DNA of 64,000 nucleotides, from contig NZ_BMUY01000010.1 of the NCBI RefSeq assembly GCF_014650435.1, forward strand, positions 310,001 through 374,000. The letters run 5' to 3'. Origin of the DNA: Streptomyces tendae. Its GTDB lineage: Bacteria; Actinomycetota; Actinomycetes; Streptomycetales; Streptomycetaceae. The notes beneath the pieces are model-generated. The model searched no databases and was not told the DNA's origin. It saw only the letters and a list, made by a program, of their open reading frames with translations. Numbering within the stretch: the first letter of the stretch is position 1; every line of letters starts with the position of its first letter. This document shows, in pieces, positions 11,164 to 20,408 of the stretch. A program made the translations under genes and the position numbers.

Positions 11164-11227
11164 CCGGTTCCCCATGCGCAGTCAGGTGGAGGCCGGACAC
11201 CGGGTGGAGAGGGCGGGCGATCCGGAT

Positions 11228-11272
11228 GCCGGTGCCGGTGCCGGTGCCGGTGGCGGGCGGGCCGGCACCGGC
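11228..11272. terminator. Hexanucleotide repeat and hairpin between convergent genes
   Basis: Four near-perfect copies of a TGCCGG-type hexamer (11228-11252) run into a hairpin with an 11-base stem (11240-11250 against 11262-11272, loop 11 bases). Its place between the convergent hydrolase and phosphatase-fold genes fits a two-way terminator. Nothing else was seen in 11164-11307. Confidence 0.55.
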
Positions 11273-11307
11273 GGTCGAGCCCCTGCCGGGGCTCCGAGGG
11301 GCCGCCC

Positions 11308-12189
11308 TCACCCCCGGCCCGGGCCCCTTCTCGCCAGCGACACGTCCGCGACGACCGGGCGGTGATCGGAGGCCGTGGGCTGCTCCGGAACCGCGACGGT
11401 GCGCACCCGTACGCCCTCGCCCACGGTCACGTAGTCGATCCGCTTCACCGGGGCCTCGGCCGGGTACGTGTCCGGGGTTCCGGCTCCCGCGTCGCGCAGT
11501 TCCTTCCACAGCGGCGTCAGCTCGGGTGCCGAGGGCTCGGCGTTGAAGTCGCCCAGCAGGAACTGGCGGGCGCCCGGCAGCTCCGCCCGCTCCCGGGCCA
11601 TGATCCGCCGGGTGTCGGCGACCTGGGCCTCGCGCACCGCCGGGTCGGCCCGGTAGTCGAGGTGGGTCACGAAGACCTGCACCGGCACCCCGCGCACCTT
11701 GAGCGTCACCTCGCCGAATCCGGGCGCGGGGGCCGGCACCGGGTTCTCGTCCTGCGTGGACAGGCGCGTGATCTCGTGGTTCGTCGCGGAACGGACCGGG
11801 AAGCGGGACAGCACCGCCACGCCGTACTCGCGCCGGGGCTCACCCGCCGTCACGGGGTCGAGGCTGTAGATCGGTGCGAAGGACACTCGCATGCCGAGCC
11901 GCCGGGCCAGCTCCCCGGCGACGTCGAGCCCCTGGCTGCGGGCTCCCCAGTGCACGTCGACCTCCTGGAGGCCGATCACGTCCGCGTCGAGGGCGCGCAG
12001 CGCGGCGGCCTGCCGGTCGAGGTCGAAGACGCCGTCCGAGCCCGCCCCGGCGTGGATGTTGTAGGTGGCGATGCGCAGCGGGACCGGATGACCCCGGTCG
12101 GCGGCGGAGGCGGGCGGTGCCGTCACGGCCAGGGTCAACAAGGCACCCGCGAGGGACAGTTGGGCGAAGGTGTGCGCTCTGGGAGACAT
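11308..12189 (-). CDS. Secreted endonuclease/exonuclease/phosphatase-family protein
   Basis: A 293-residue metal-dependent phosphoesterase. A Sec signal peptide ends about residue 29 (hydrophobic LAGALLTLAVTA, then PPASAADRG). The fold's motifs follow in order: IATYNIHAG, IGLQEVD, VTHLDYR, LLGDFNAEP, RIDYVTVG and TASDHRPVVADV, giving the Asn, Glu, Asp, Asn and His catalytic set. The substrate may be DNA, a sugar phosphate or a phospholipid. The start is the ATG at 12189; the frame extends to 12396 but would bury the signal peptide. Confidence 0.85.
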   Translation of the reverse strand: MSPRAHTFAQLSLAGALLTLAVTAPPASAADRGHPVPLRIATYNIHAGAGSDGVFDLDRQAAALRALDADVIGLQEVDVHWGARSQGLDVAGELARRLGMRVSFAPIYSLDPVTAGEPRREYGVAVLSRFPVRSATNHEITRLSTQDENPVPAPAPGFGEVTLKVRGVPVQVFVTHLDYRADPAVREAQVADTRRIMARERAELPGARQFLLGDFNAEPSAPELTPLWKELRDAGAGTPDTYPAEAPVKRIDYVTVGEGVRVRTVAVPEQPTASDHRPVVADVSLARRGPGRG

Positions 12190-12274
12190 GTCGGCACGGT
12201 ACGCGGGAAACGGTGTCCGCGCGGCGCGCCGCGCGATCTCGTCCGCGAGCCGTCCCCTGCCCGCAACCCCCGGT

Positions 12275-12715
12275 TCACGGCTGCCGGAGCAGGTGGTCGA
12301 CCGTGCGGCCGAAGACGTGGCTCCCCGCGCGGCGGAGGGGGCCGTCGAAGAGGGGCGGCAGGAATCTGACGTCCAGTTCCTCGCGCCACACGACACGCGC
12401 CCGTCCCCCGGGTCCCGTCCCGACCTCGATCTCCGCCCAGCCCCGGACCACCCGGCCGCGCTTGTCCAGCCGGCACCGGCCGGGCGCGTCCCGGCACGGG
12501 GGCTGCCAGACCGTCACCTCCATCGGGTCGGCGAAGGCGAGCGGTCCTGCCCCGGTGCGGGCCACGACCACCGTGCCCCGGCGGGTGGGGCCGGGCGGAG
12601 CGGCGGTGACCCGGGTCAGCGGCACGGTGTCGCCGTGCCGCTCCCACCGGGTGAGGCGGTGCCATGCCTCGTCCGGGGTGAGCGGAACGGTGCGTTCGAG
12701 CGAGAAGACGGCCAC
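12275..12715 (-). CDS. SRPBCC-family (START/polyketide-cyclase-like) protein
   Basis: A 146-residue protein with an SRPBCC pattern: an N-terminal strand VFSLERTVPLTPDEAWHRLTRWERH, a middle WAEIEVGTG/VVWREELDV beta region and a long C-terminal helix ending in DHLLRQP. These proteins bind small hydrophobic ligands or act as cyclases; no ligand can be named. It sits 21 bases after the deacetylase gene on the same strand and may share its transcript. Confidence 0.75.
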   Translation of the reverse strand: MAVFSLERTVPLTPDEAWHRLTRWERHGDTVPLTRVTAAPPGPTRRGTVVVARTGAGPLAFADPMEVTVWQPPCRDAPGRCRLDKRGRVVRGWAEIEVGTGPGGRARVVWREELDVRFLPPLFDGPLRRAGSHVFGRTVDHLLRQP

Positions 12716-12736
12716 CGGACGATCGTGGCACGTCCG

Positions 12737-13567
12737 TCAGCGGTAGACCTTGCCCGGCTCGGCCTTCCCCGGCGCCATCAGCTGGGGCACCGTCACGAAG
12801 ACGTAGCCCCGCTTCTTGAGCGCGTCGATGATCCCGGGCACGGCGGGCACGGTGCCGTCGTAGATGTCGTGCAGCAGGATGATGCCGTCCCGGGACGACT
12901 GGTCCAGGACCCGCTCGGTGATCAGGTCGGAGTCGTTCGTCTTGTAGTCCTTGGCGGTCACGCTCCACAGCACCTCGGCCAGCCCCAGCTCACGGCAGAT
13001 GTCGTGCACCGTGTCGTCCGTGCGACCCTGCGGCGGGCGCATCAGCGTGGGGCGCTTGCCCGTGAGGCGCTCTATCTCCTTGTTCGGGCGCTCCAGCTCG
13101 TCCCGTATTCCGTCCGGATCGGCGTCCGTGAGGATCTTGTGGGTCCAGGTGTGGCTGGCCACCTCGTGGCCCTCGTCGGACATGCGCCTGACAAGCTCGG
13201 GATAGGTGTCGATGTGTCCCTTGCCGAGCAGGAAGAAGGTCGCCGGGACCTGCTTCTCCTTGAGTATGTCGAGCAGCCGGGCGGAGTTCTCGCTCGGTCC
13301 GGCGTCGAAGGTCAGTGCGATGCACTTGGTGTGCGCGCAGTCCACGGTGCCGAGTCCGCCCGCCCTGGCCTGGGCGCCGTTCGCGCCCGCCCCCGTGCCG
13401 GCCTCGGTCGCCGAAGTGTCGGCGGCGTTGCGGACGGAGCTGGGGGAGTGCGTCTCCAGCTTCGTGCAGCCGCTCAGCGCGAGGGTCAGCGAGGCCGCGG
13501 CCGCGAAGGTCGCGAGCACACGCAACCTGGTCCCCGTTTTCGTCATCTTCCTGGTCAGCGAAGGCAT
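12737..13567 (-). CDS. Polysaccharide-deacetylase-family lipoprotein
   Basis: A NodB-homology (CE4) protein of 276 residues, anchored to the outer face of the membrane by a lipobox (LALSGC, Cys34). CE4 enzymes remove acetyl groups from peptidoglycan or other glycans. The motifs are ALTFDAGPS (Asp88 the expected base), HTWTH with metal ligands His139 and His143, then LMRPPQGR and IILLHD. The usual second Asp of TFDDGP, a metal ligand, is Ala89 here. Internal ATG 13546 is an alternative start, since no good site precedes 13567. Confidence 0.87.
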   Translation of the reverse strand: MPSLTRKMTKTGTRLRVLATFAAAASLTLALSGCTKLETHSPSSVRNAADTSATEAGTGAGANGAQARAGGLGTVDCAHTKCIALTFDAGPSENSARLLDILKEKQVPATFFLLGKGHIDTYPELVRRMSDEGHEVASHTWTHKILTDADPDGIRDELERPNKEIERLTGKRPTLMRPPQGRTDDTVHDICRELGLAEVLWSVTAKDYKTNDSDLITERVLDQSSRDGIILLHDIYDGTVPAVPGIIDALKKRGYVFVTVPQLMAPGKAEPGKVYR

Positions 13568-13573
13568 GCGAGG

Positions 13574-13607
13574 ACTATACGCTGCGAGTATATACGCGGT
13601 TTATAGT
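13574..13607. promoter_or_regulatory. AT-rich palindrome in divergent promoter
   Basis: In a 130-base gap between divergent genes, ACTATA and TATAGT form the outer arms of a 34-base element whose centre contains GTATATAC, itself palindromic. The element is strikingly AT-rich for this genome and begins seven bases upstream of the deacetylase start codon. It could be an operator overlapping -10 elements on one or both strands. Confidence 0.45.
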
Positions 13608-13697
13608 GCCCCCTGGAACGCCAGTTCGAGGTAGGTGGGTGGCGGCCGGGCTACTCACACCGACACGACACGTGACGGTGAGAGTGAGGAGAAGCCC

Positions 13698-14690
<993 letters not shown>

Positions 14691-14811
14691 GCACTGGCCC
14701 GGCATGGTCACATACGGTGATACATCCGCTCTTCTCCGGAAGTGACCTGTCTCCAAGTGTTTGAGGCAACCGCCCCGCGGCACCCGCGTCGCCGAGAGAG
14801 GAGCCCGCCCC

Positions 14812-16452
14812 ATGCGCATCCTTGGTATCAACGCCCTGTTCCACGACCCGGCCGCCGCGCTCGTCGTCGACGGCCGGACCGTTGCGGCCGCCGAGGAAGA
14901 GCGGTTCAGCCGGCGCAAGCACGGCAAGCGCCCGCTGCCGTTCTCCGCGTGGGAGGTCCCGGAGCTGTCCGCGCGGTGGTGCCTGGAGCACGCCGGGGTA
15001 CGGCCCGGCGAACTGGACGCCGTGGCCTACTCCTTCGATCCCAAACTCGCCCGGCCCGCCCGCGACCTGGGCCTGGACGACCCCTGGGACCCGCTGCGGC
15101 TCGAGTACGCCCGCAGGGCCCCCGAGTTCCTCGCCGAGGCGCTCCCCGGGCTCCACCCGGACCAGGTCGTCTTCGTCCCGCACCACGTGGCGCACGCCGC
15201 CTCCGCCGGACCGGCCTCGCCGCACCCCGACAACGACGTCCTCGTCCTCGACGGCCGCGGCGAGTCCGCCTCCCACCTGGCCGGCCGCTACCGCGACGGC
15301 AAGCTCGACGTCCTCGCCACCCAGGCGCTGCCGCACTCCCTCGGCCTGGTCTACGAGGAACTCACCGAGCACCTCGGCTTCCTGCGCAGCAGCGACGAGT
15401 ACAAGGTGATGGCCCTCGCCTCCTACGGCACCCCCCGCCACCTCGACCGGCTCCGCGAGCACATCCACGCCACCGGCGACGGCGGCTTCCGCGCCCACGG
15501 CGTCGACTGGGCGGCCCTCGCCCCGCCGCGCGCCAAGGGCGAGGACTGGACGAAGGACCACGCCGACCTGGCCGCGAGCACCCAGGCCGTCCTCGAGGAA
15601 CTCCTCCTCGAACTGGTCCACTGGCTGCACGGCGAGGCCGGCGGCGAGGCCCTGACCATGGCGGGCGGCGTCGCGCTGAACTGCGTCGCCAACTCGAAGA
15701 TCGCCGCCCGCGGACCGTACCGGCACGTGTGGGTGCAGCCGGCCGCGGGTGACGCCGGCACCGCCCTCGGCGGCGCCCTGCACGTGGCCGCCGCCCAGGA
15801 GGGCGCCGCACCCGAACCGATGCCCGGCGCCGACCTCGGGCGCGGCTGGAGCGACGACGAGATCCGCGCCCGGCTGGAGACGGCCGCGATCCCCTACGAG
15901 GAGCCGGACGACATCGCCGAGACCGTCGCCGAGGAACTGGCCCGGGACGGCGTCGTCGCCTGGTTCCAGGGCCGCAGCGAGTTCGGGCCGCGCGCCCTCG
16001 GACACCGCTCCCTGATGGCCCACCCCGGCCGCGCGGACAACCTCGAACGCCTCAACCACGTCAAGGGCCGCGAGGAGTTCCGCCCCGTCGCGCCGATGGT
16101 GCTCGCCGACCGCGCCGCCGACATCTTCACCGGGCCGGTCCCGAGCCCGTACATGCTCTTCGTGCACGACGTCGACCCCGAGTGGCGCGACCGCATCCCC
16201 GCCGTCGTGCACGTCGACGGCACCGCCCGCATCCAGACAGTCGAGGAACGCCGCGAGCCGCTCGTCGCGCGGATGCTGGCCGCCTTCGAACGGCGCACCG
16301 GGCTGCCCGTCGTCGTCAACACCAGCCTCAACACCGCCGGGCGGCCCATGGTCGACGACCCGCGCGACGCGCTGGAGTGCTTCGGCTCGGCACCCGTCGA
16401 CCTGCTGGCCATCGGCCCCTTCGCGGTGCGCCGGGGACGGGCGTTCGCATGA
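14812..16452 (+). CDS. NodU/TobZ-type O-carbamoyltransferase
   Basis: A 546-residue carbamoyltransferase that would carbamoylate a hydroxyl of a sugar using carbamoyl phosphate. The N-terminal Kae1-like domain carries His11 (LFHDPAAAL), the HHVAH motif with His124 and His128, and Asp147 (LDGRGES), which line up with the active-site residues known from TobZ. The C-terminal YrdC-like domain has FQGRSEFGPRALGHRS and VVNTSLN. ATG 14812 follows GAGAGGAG. The next glycosyltransferase overlaps its stop, so the acceptor is probably the sugar made by this operon. Confidence 0.88.
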   Translation: MRILGINALFHDPAAALVVDGRTVAAAEEERFSRRKHGKRPLPFSAWEVPELSARWCLEHAGVRPGELDAVAYSFDPKLARPARDLGLDDPWDPLRLEYARRAPEFLAEALPGLHPDQVVFVPHHVAHAASAGPASPHPDNDVLVLDGRGESASHLAGRYRDGKLDVLATQALPHSLGLVYEELTEHLGFLRSSDEYKVMALASYGTPRHLDRLREHIHATGDGGFRAHGVDWAALAPPRAKGEDWTKDHADLAASTQAVLEELLLELVHWLHGEAGGEALTMAGGVALNCVANSKIAARGPYRHVWVQPAAGDAGTALGGALHVAAAQEGAAPEPMPGADLGRGWSDDEIRARLETAAIPYEEPDDIAETVAEELARDGVVAWFQGRSEFGPRALGHRSLMAHPGRADNLERLNHVKGREEFRPVAPMVLADRAADIFTGPVPSPYMLFVHDVDPEWRDRIPAVVHVDGTARIQTVEERREPLVARMLAAFERRTGLPVVVNTSLNTAGRPMVDDPRDALECFGSAPVDLLAIGPFAVRRGRAFA

Positions 16453-17483
16453 GCACCGCCCCCGGAACCGGCGGCCCGCGCACCGGCTACGCCGTCGTCG
16501 TCCCCACCCTCGTGCGCGACACGCTGGCCGACTGCCTGGCCGCGCTGGTCGCCGCGCACGGACCCGACCCCGACGAGATCGTCCTGGTCGACGACCGGCC
16601 CGACCCCGATGCCGGGCCGGACGCGCTGGAGCACGCGCTGACCGTCCTGGGCGACCTGCGCGAGCGCACGGTGGTGCTGCGCAGCGGGGGCCGCGGTCCG
16701 GCGGCCGCCCGCAACACCGGTGCCCGCGCGGTCACTTCGCCCTGGACCGCCTTCCTCGACGACGACGTCCAGGTCGGCCCGCACTGGTGCGACCAGCTGA
16801 TCCAGGACCTCGCCGAGGCGGCACCCGACACCGGCGCCGTGCAGGGCGTGATCGCCGTACCGCTGCCCGGCGAGCGCCGCCCCACCGACTGGGAGCGCGG
16901 CACCGCCGGCCTCGCCCAGGCCCGGTGGATCACCGCCGACATGGCCTACCGCACCGACGTGCTCAAACAGGTCGGCGGCTTCGACGAACGCTTCACCCGC
17001 GCCTTCCGCGAGGACGCCGACCTCGCGCTGCGCGTCCTCGACGCGGGCTGGCGCATCCGGCGGGGCCGCCGCACCACCCGGCACCCGGTACGCCCCGCCG
17101 CGCGCTGGGTCTCCCTGAAGCAGCAGCGCGGCAACGCCGACGACGCCCTGATGCGGCGGCTGCACGGCCCCGACTGGTGGGCCAAGGCGGTCGCGCCCCG
17201 GGGCCGGATCCGGCGCCATGCGGCGATCACCGCCGCCGGTACCGCCGCCCTCGTCCTCGCGGCGGCCGGACGCCCCCGGGCCGCCGCCGTCGCCGGGGCC
17301 GGCTGGGCCGCGGGCACCGCCGAGTTCGCCTGGGCCCGCATCGCGCCCGGACCGCGCACCCGGCACGAGGTCACCACCATGCTGGTCACCAGCGCGCTCA
17401 TCCCGCCCGCCGCGACCTGGCACCGGCTCAGCGGACTCTGGCGGCACCGCGCCGCGCCCGCCTGGCGGGAGGTGACCGCATGA
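16449..17483 (+). CDS. Family 2 glycosyltransferase with C-terminal membrane segments
   Basis: A 344-residue GT-A-fold enzyme. The N-terminal nucleotide-sugar domain starts with GYAVVVPTLVRDT and holds AARNTGARAV and the metal-binding TAFLDDDVQV; GGFDERFTRAFREDADLALRV is the acceptor-side ED motif. Residues ~255-300 include two hydrophobic stretches that could anchor it to the inner membrane face. It overlaps the carbamoyltransferase and the next gene by four bases each. Confidence 0.87.
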   Translation: MSTAPGTGGPRTGYAVVVPTLVRDTLADCLAALVAAHGPDPDEIVLVDDRPDPDAGPDALEHALTVLGDLRERTVVLRSGGRGPAAARNTGARAVTSPWTAFLDDDVQVGPHWCDQLIQDLAEAAPDTGAVQGVIAVPLPGERRPTDWERGTAGLAQARWITADMAYRTDVLKQVGGFDERFTRAFREDADLALRVLDAGWRIRRGRRTTRHPVRPAARWVSLKQQRGNADDALMRRLHGPDWWAKAVAPRGRIRRHAAITAAGTAALVLAAAGRPRAAAVAGAGWAAGTAEFAWARIAPGPRTRHEVTTMLVTSALIPPAATWHRLSGLWRHRAAPAWREVTA

Positions 17484-18475
17484 GCCCCGCCGACAGCCCG
17501 GTGAAGGCCGTCCTCTTCGACCGCGACGGCACCCTCGTCCACGACGTCCCCTACAACGGCGACCCGGACCTGGTCCGCCCCGTCGACGGCGCCCGCGAGG
17601 CGGTGGCACTGCTGCGCGCCCACGGCATCCGCGTCGGCGTCGTCACCAACCAGTCCGGCGTGGCCCGCGGTCTGATCAGCGACGGCGACGTCCGGCGCGT
17701 CAACCGCCGCGTCGACGACCTGATCGGCCCCTTCGACGTCTGGGCCGTCTGCCCGCACGGCCCCGACGACGGCTGCCACTGCCGCAAGCCGCAGCCCGGC
17801 CTGGTCCTGTGGGCGGCGGGCCGCGTCTGCGCCGCGCCGGCCGACTGCGTCGTCATCGGCGACATCGGTGCCGACACGGAGGCCGCCGAACGCGCGGGCG
17901 CCCGGAGCATCCTCGTCCCCAACGACCGCACCCGCCCGCAGGAGACTGCCGCCGCGGCCCACGTTGCCCCCGATCTCCTGACCGCCGTACGGGCATTGCT
18001 CACCGGCCCGCCCACCGGCCGGATCCTGGCGAACGAGCGGCTCATCGAGACGGCGTACGGGCCCGGTCCGGGGCGCACCGGCCCACGGACCGCCGCCGAC
18101 CGCGACGACGACGGCCGGCCCGGTCCCGCACAGACCCCGTCCGCCACGGCGCCCGGGCGAGGCGTCTTCCGCCCGGCCGACACCACCCACCGGCAGCCCC
18201 CCGAACACCGACCGGGCGCTGCCGAAACGGCGGCCGCGAACGGGTCGCCCCCACGTCGCGACGGCTTCACCGCCGAGCCCACCGGCACCGCCACCACGAA
18301 CGAGACCCACGCCCCCGACCCCGCCGACCCGGCGCGTGCCCGTGCGGTGCCGGATGCGGAAGCGTCGCGTGCCCGTGCCGTGCCGGGCGCCGAGGCGGCG
18401 CGTGCCCGTGGGGTGTCGGACGGCGGGGCGGTGCGCGGGTCCGTCGTCGGGGGCAGGCACGGGAGGTCGTCATGA
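17480..18475 (+). CDS. HAD-family heptose bisphosphate phosphatase (GmhB-like) with repeat tail
   Basis: Residues 1-~180 form a HAD phosphatase like GmhB, which removes the 7-phosphate from D-glycero-D-manno-heptose 1,7-bisphosphate. The motifs are LFDRDGTLV, VVTNQSGVARG, the zinc loop CPHGPDDGCHCRKPQPG and IGDIGADTEAAERAG. About 150 further residues are a disordered Pro/Ala/Arg/Thr-rich tail, absent from ordinary GmhB (~190 residues), that ends in three 11-residue repeats. The gene overlaps both neighbours by four bases. Together with gmhA and hldE in the same operon the heptose role is likely. Confidence 0.82.
   Translation: MSPADSPVKAVLFDRDGTLVHDVPYNGDPDLVRPVDGAREAVALLRAHGIRVGVVTNQSGVARGLISDGDVRRVNRRVDDLIGPFDVWAVCPHGPDDGCHCRKPQPGLVLWAAGRVCAAPADCVVIGDIGADTEAAERAGARSILVPNDRTRPQETAAAAHVAPDLLTAVRALLTGPPTGRILANERLIETAYGPGPGRTGPRTAADRDDDGRPGPAQTPSATAPGRGVFRPADTTHRQPPEHRPGAAETAAANGSPPRRDGFTAEPTGTATTNETHAPDPADPARARAVPDAEASRARAVPGAEAARARGVSDGGAVRGSVVGGRHGRSS
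18335..18433 (+). repeat. Three 33-base tandem repeats inside the GmhB-like gene
   Basis: Three imperfect in-frame copies encode RARAVPDAEAS, RARAVPGAEAA and RARGVSDGGAV at the end of the phosphatase tail. The unit is a multiple of three bases, so copy changes would keep the frame. Confidence 0.8.
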
Positions 18476-19461
18476 AGGTGCTCGTCACCCGGCTCGACAG
18501 CTTCGGCGACGTGCTGCTCGCCGGGCCCGCCGTGCGTGCCGTAGCCGCGCGGGCCGACCACGTGACCATGCTGTGCGGGTCGCGCGGCGCGCCCGCCGCC
18601 CGGCTGCTGCCCGGCGTCGACGAGGTGCTGGTGTGGGAGGCGCCGTGGGGCGGGTTCGAGCCGCCCGACGTCCGCCGCGAGGACATCGACGCCCTCGTGG
18701 ACCGGATCGACGCCGACACCGCGCTGGTCCTCACCTCCTTCCACCAGTCCCCGCTGCCCACCGCCCTGGTGCTGCGCCTCGCCGGCGTCCGGTACATCGC
18801 CGCCGACAGCGAGGACTACCCGGGCTCCCTCCTCGACCTGCGCCACCACCGCGCCCCGCACGCCCACGAGGCCGAGGCCGCGCTGCACCTCGCCGAGGCG
18901 GCCGGGTTCCCGGCGACCGACGACGGACGGCTGCGCGTGCACACGCCGCCGCCCGCCGACGCCCTCACCGGGCCCGGCCCCTACGTCGTCCTGCACCCCG
19001 GCGCCAGCGTCCCCGCCCGCGCCTGGAGCCCCGAGCGCGCCGCCGAGGCCGTACGCGAACTCGCCGCCGCCGGACACCGCGTGCTGGTCACCGGCGGCCC
19101 CGACGAGCGCGAGCTCACCGCACACGTCGCCGGACGGCACGGCACCGACCTCGGCGGCCGCACCGACGCCCCCGAACTGGCCGGCGTCCTCGCGGGCGCC
19201 GCCGTCGTCGTCACCGGCAACACCGCGCCCGCCCACCTCGCCGCCGCCGTCGGCACCTCCGTCGTCTCCCTGTTCGCCCCCGTCGTACCCGCCGAGCGCT
19301 GGCGCCCCTACGGCGTCCCCTACGTCCTGCTGGGCGACCAGGACGCGCCCTGCGCCGACAGCAGGGCCCGGGACTGCCCCGTCCCCGGGCACCTCTGCCT
19401 GAACACCGTCACGGCCACCGACGTGGCCGCCGCCGTCGAGAAACTGCTGGGGGAGACATGA
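18472..19461 (+). CDS. Family 9 (heptosyltransferase-like) glycosyltransferase
   Basis: A 329-residue GT-B enzyme of the LPS heptosyltransferase family GT9. It begins MKVLVTRLDSFGDVLLAGP, the standard GT9 N-terminus, and has YVVLHPGASVPARAWSPE and VTGNTAPAHLAAAVGTSVVSLF in the nucleotide-sugar-binding half. The start has GGGAGG upstream and overlaps the phosphatase gene. In this operon the donor is probably ADP-heptose. The protein is soluble or peripheral at the inner membrane. Confidence 0.87.
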   Translation: MKVLVTRLDSFGDVLLAGPAVRAVAARADHVTMLCGSRGAPAARLLPGVDEVLVWEAPWGGFEPPDVRREDIDALVDRIDADTALVLTSFHQSPLPTALVLRLAGVRYIAADSEDYPGSLLDLRHHRAPHAHEAEAALHLAEAAGFPATDDGRLRVHTPPPADALTGPGPYVVLHPGASVPARAWSPERAAEAVRELAAAGHRVLVTGGPDERELTAHVAGRHGTDLGGRTDAPELAGVLAGAAVVVTGNTAPAHLAAAVGTSVVSLFAPVVPAERWRPYGVPYVLLGDQDAPCADSRARDCPVPGHLCLNTVTATDVAAAVEKLLGET

Positions 19462-20408
19462 GGATCCTCATCTGGCACGTGCACGGGTCGTGGACCACGG
19501 CCTTCGTGCAGGGCCCGCACACCTACCTCCTCCCCGTCACCCCCGACCGCGGCCCCGACGGCCTCGGCCGCGCCCGCACCTGGGACTGGCCCGACTCCGT
19601 AGTCGAGGTGCCGCCGGAGCGGCTGCGGGACGAGGACGTCGACCTCGTGGTCCTCCAGCGCCCGCACGAACTCGACCTGGTCGACCGCTGGCTGGGCCGT
19701 CGCCCGCCGCTGGTCTACCTGGAGCACAACGCCCCCGACGGCGACGTGCCCCACACCCGCCACCCGGCCGCGGACCTCCCCGGCGTCACCCTCGTCCACG
19801 TCACCCACTTCAACCGGCTGATGTGGGACGCGGGCGCCACCCCGACCACCGTCGTCGAGCACGGCATCGTCGACCCCGGCCACCGCTGGACCGGCGAGCT
19901 GGACCGCGCCGCCGTCGTCGTCAACGAGCCGATCCGGCGCGGGCGTACGACGGGGACCGACCTGCTCCCCGTCTTCTCCCGCGCCGCTCCGCTCGATGTG
20001 TTCGGCATGCGCACCGAGGGACTCGCCGAGCACCTCGGCGTCGACCCCGGCCGCTGCCGCACCCAGGACGTCCCGCAGAGCGAGCTGCACACCGAGCTGG
20101 CCCGCCGCCGCGTCTACGTCCACCCCGTCCGCTGGACCTCCCTCGGCCTGTCCCTGCTGGAGGCCATGCACCTGGGCATGCCCATCGTCGCCCTCGCCAC
20201 CACCGAGGTCACCGAGGCCGTGCCGCCCGGCGCCGGGGTCGTGTCCAACCGCATCGACGTACTGACCGACGCCGTACGCGACTTCCTCGCCGACCCGCCG
20301 CACGCGCGGGCGGTCGGCGAGGCGGCCCGTGCGGCGGCCCTGGCCCACTACGGGCTGTCCCGCTTCCTGGACGACTGGGAGCGGCTGCTCAAGGAGGTGA
20401 CCCGATGA
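19458..20408 (+). CDS. Family 4-like glycosyltransferase
   Basis: A 316-residue GT-B protein. The N-terminus MRILIWHVHGSWTTAFVQG is typical of a group of Streptomyces glycosyltransferases, and the C-terminal half has VYVHPVRWTSLGLSLLEAMHLGMPIVALATTE, the EX7E-like donor site of GT4. A conserved LEHNAPDGDVP lies near residue 86. Donor and acceptor are unknown. It overlaps both neighbours by four bases. Confidence 0.82.
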   Translation: MRILIWHVHGSWTTAFVQGPHTYLLPVTPDRGPDGLGRARTWDWPDSVVEVPPERLRDEDVDLVVLQRPHELDLVDRWLGRRPPLVYLEHNAPDGDVPHTRHPAADLPGVTLVHVTHFNRLMWDAGATPTTVVEHGIVDPGHRWTGELDRAAVVVNEPIRRGRTTGTDLLPVFSRAAPLDVFGMRTEGLAEHLGVDPGRCRTQDVPQSELHTELARRRVYVHPVRWTSLGLSLLEAMHLGMPIVALATTEVTEAVPPGAGVVSNRIDVLTDAVRDFLADPPHARAVGEAARAAALAHYGLSRFLDDWERLLKEVTR

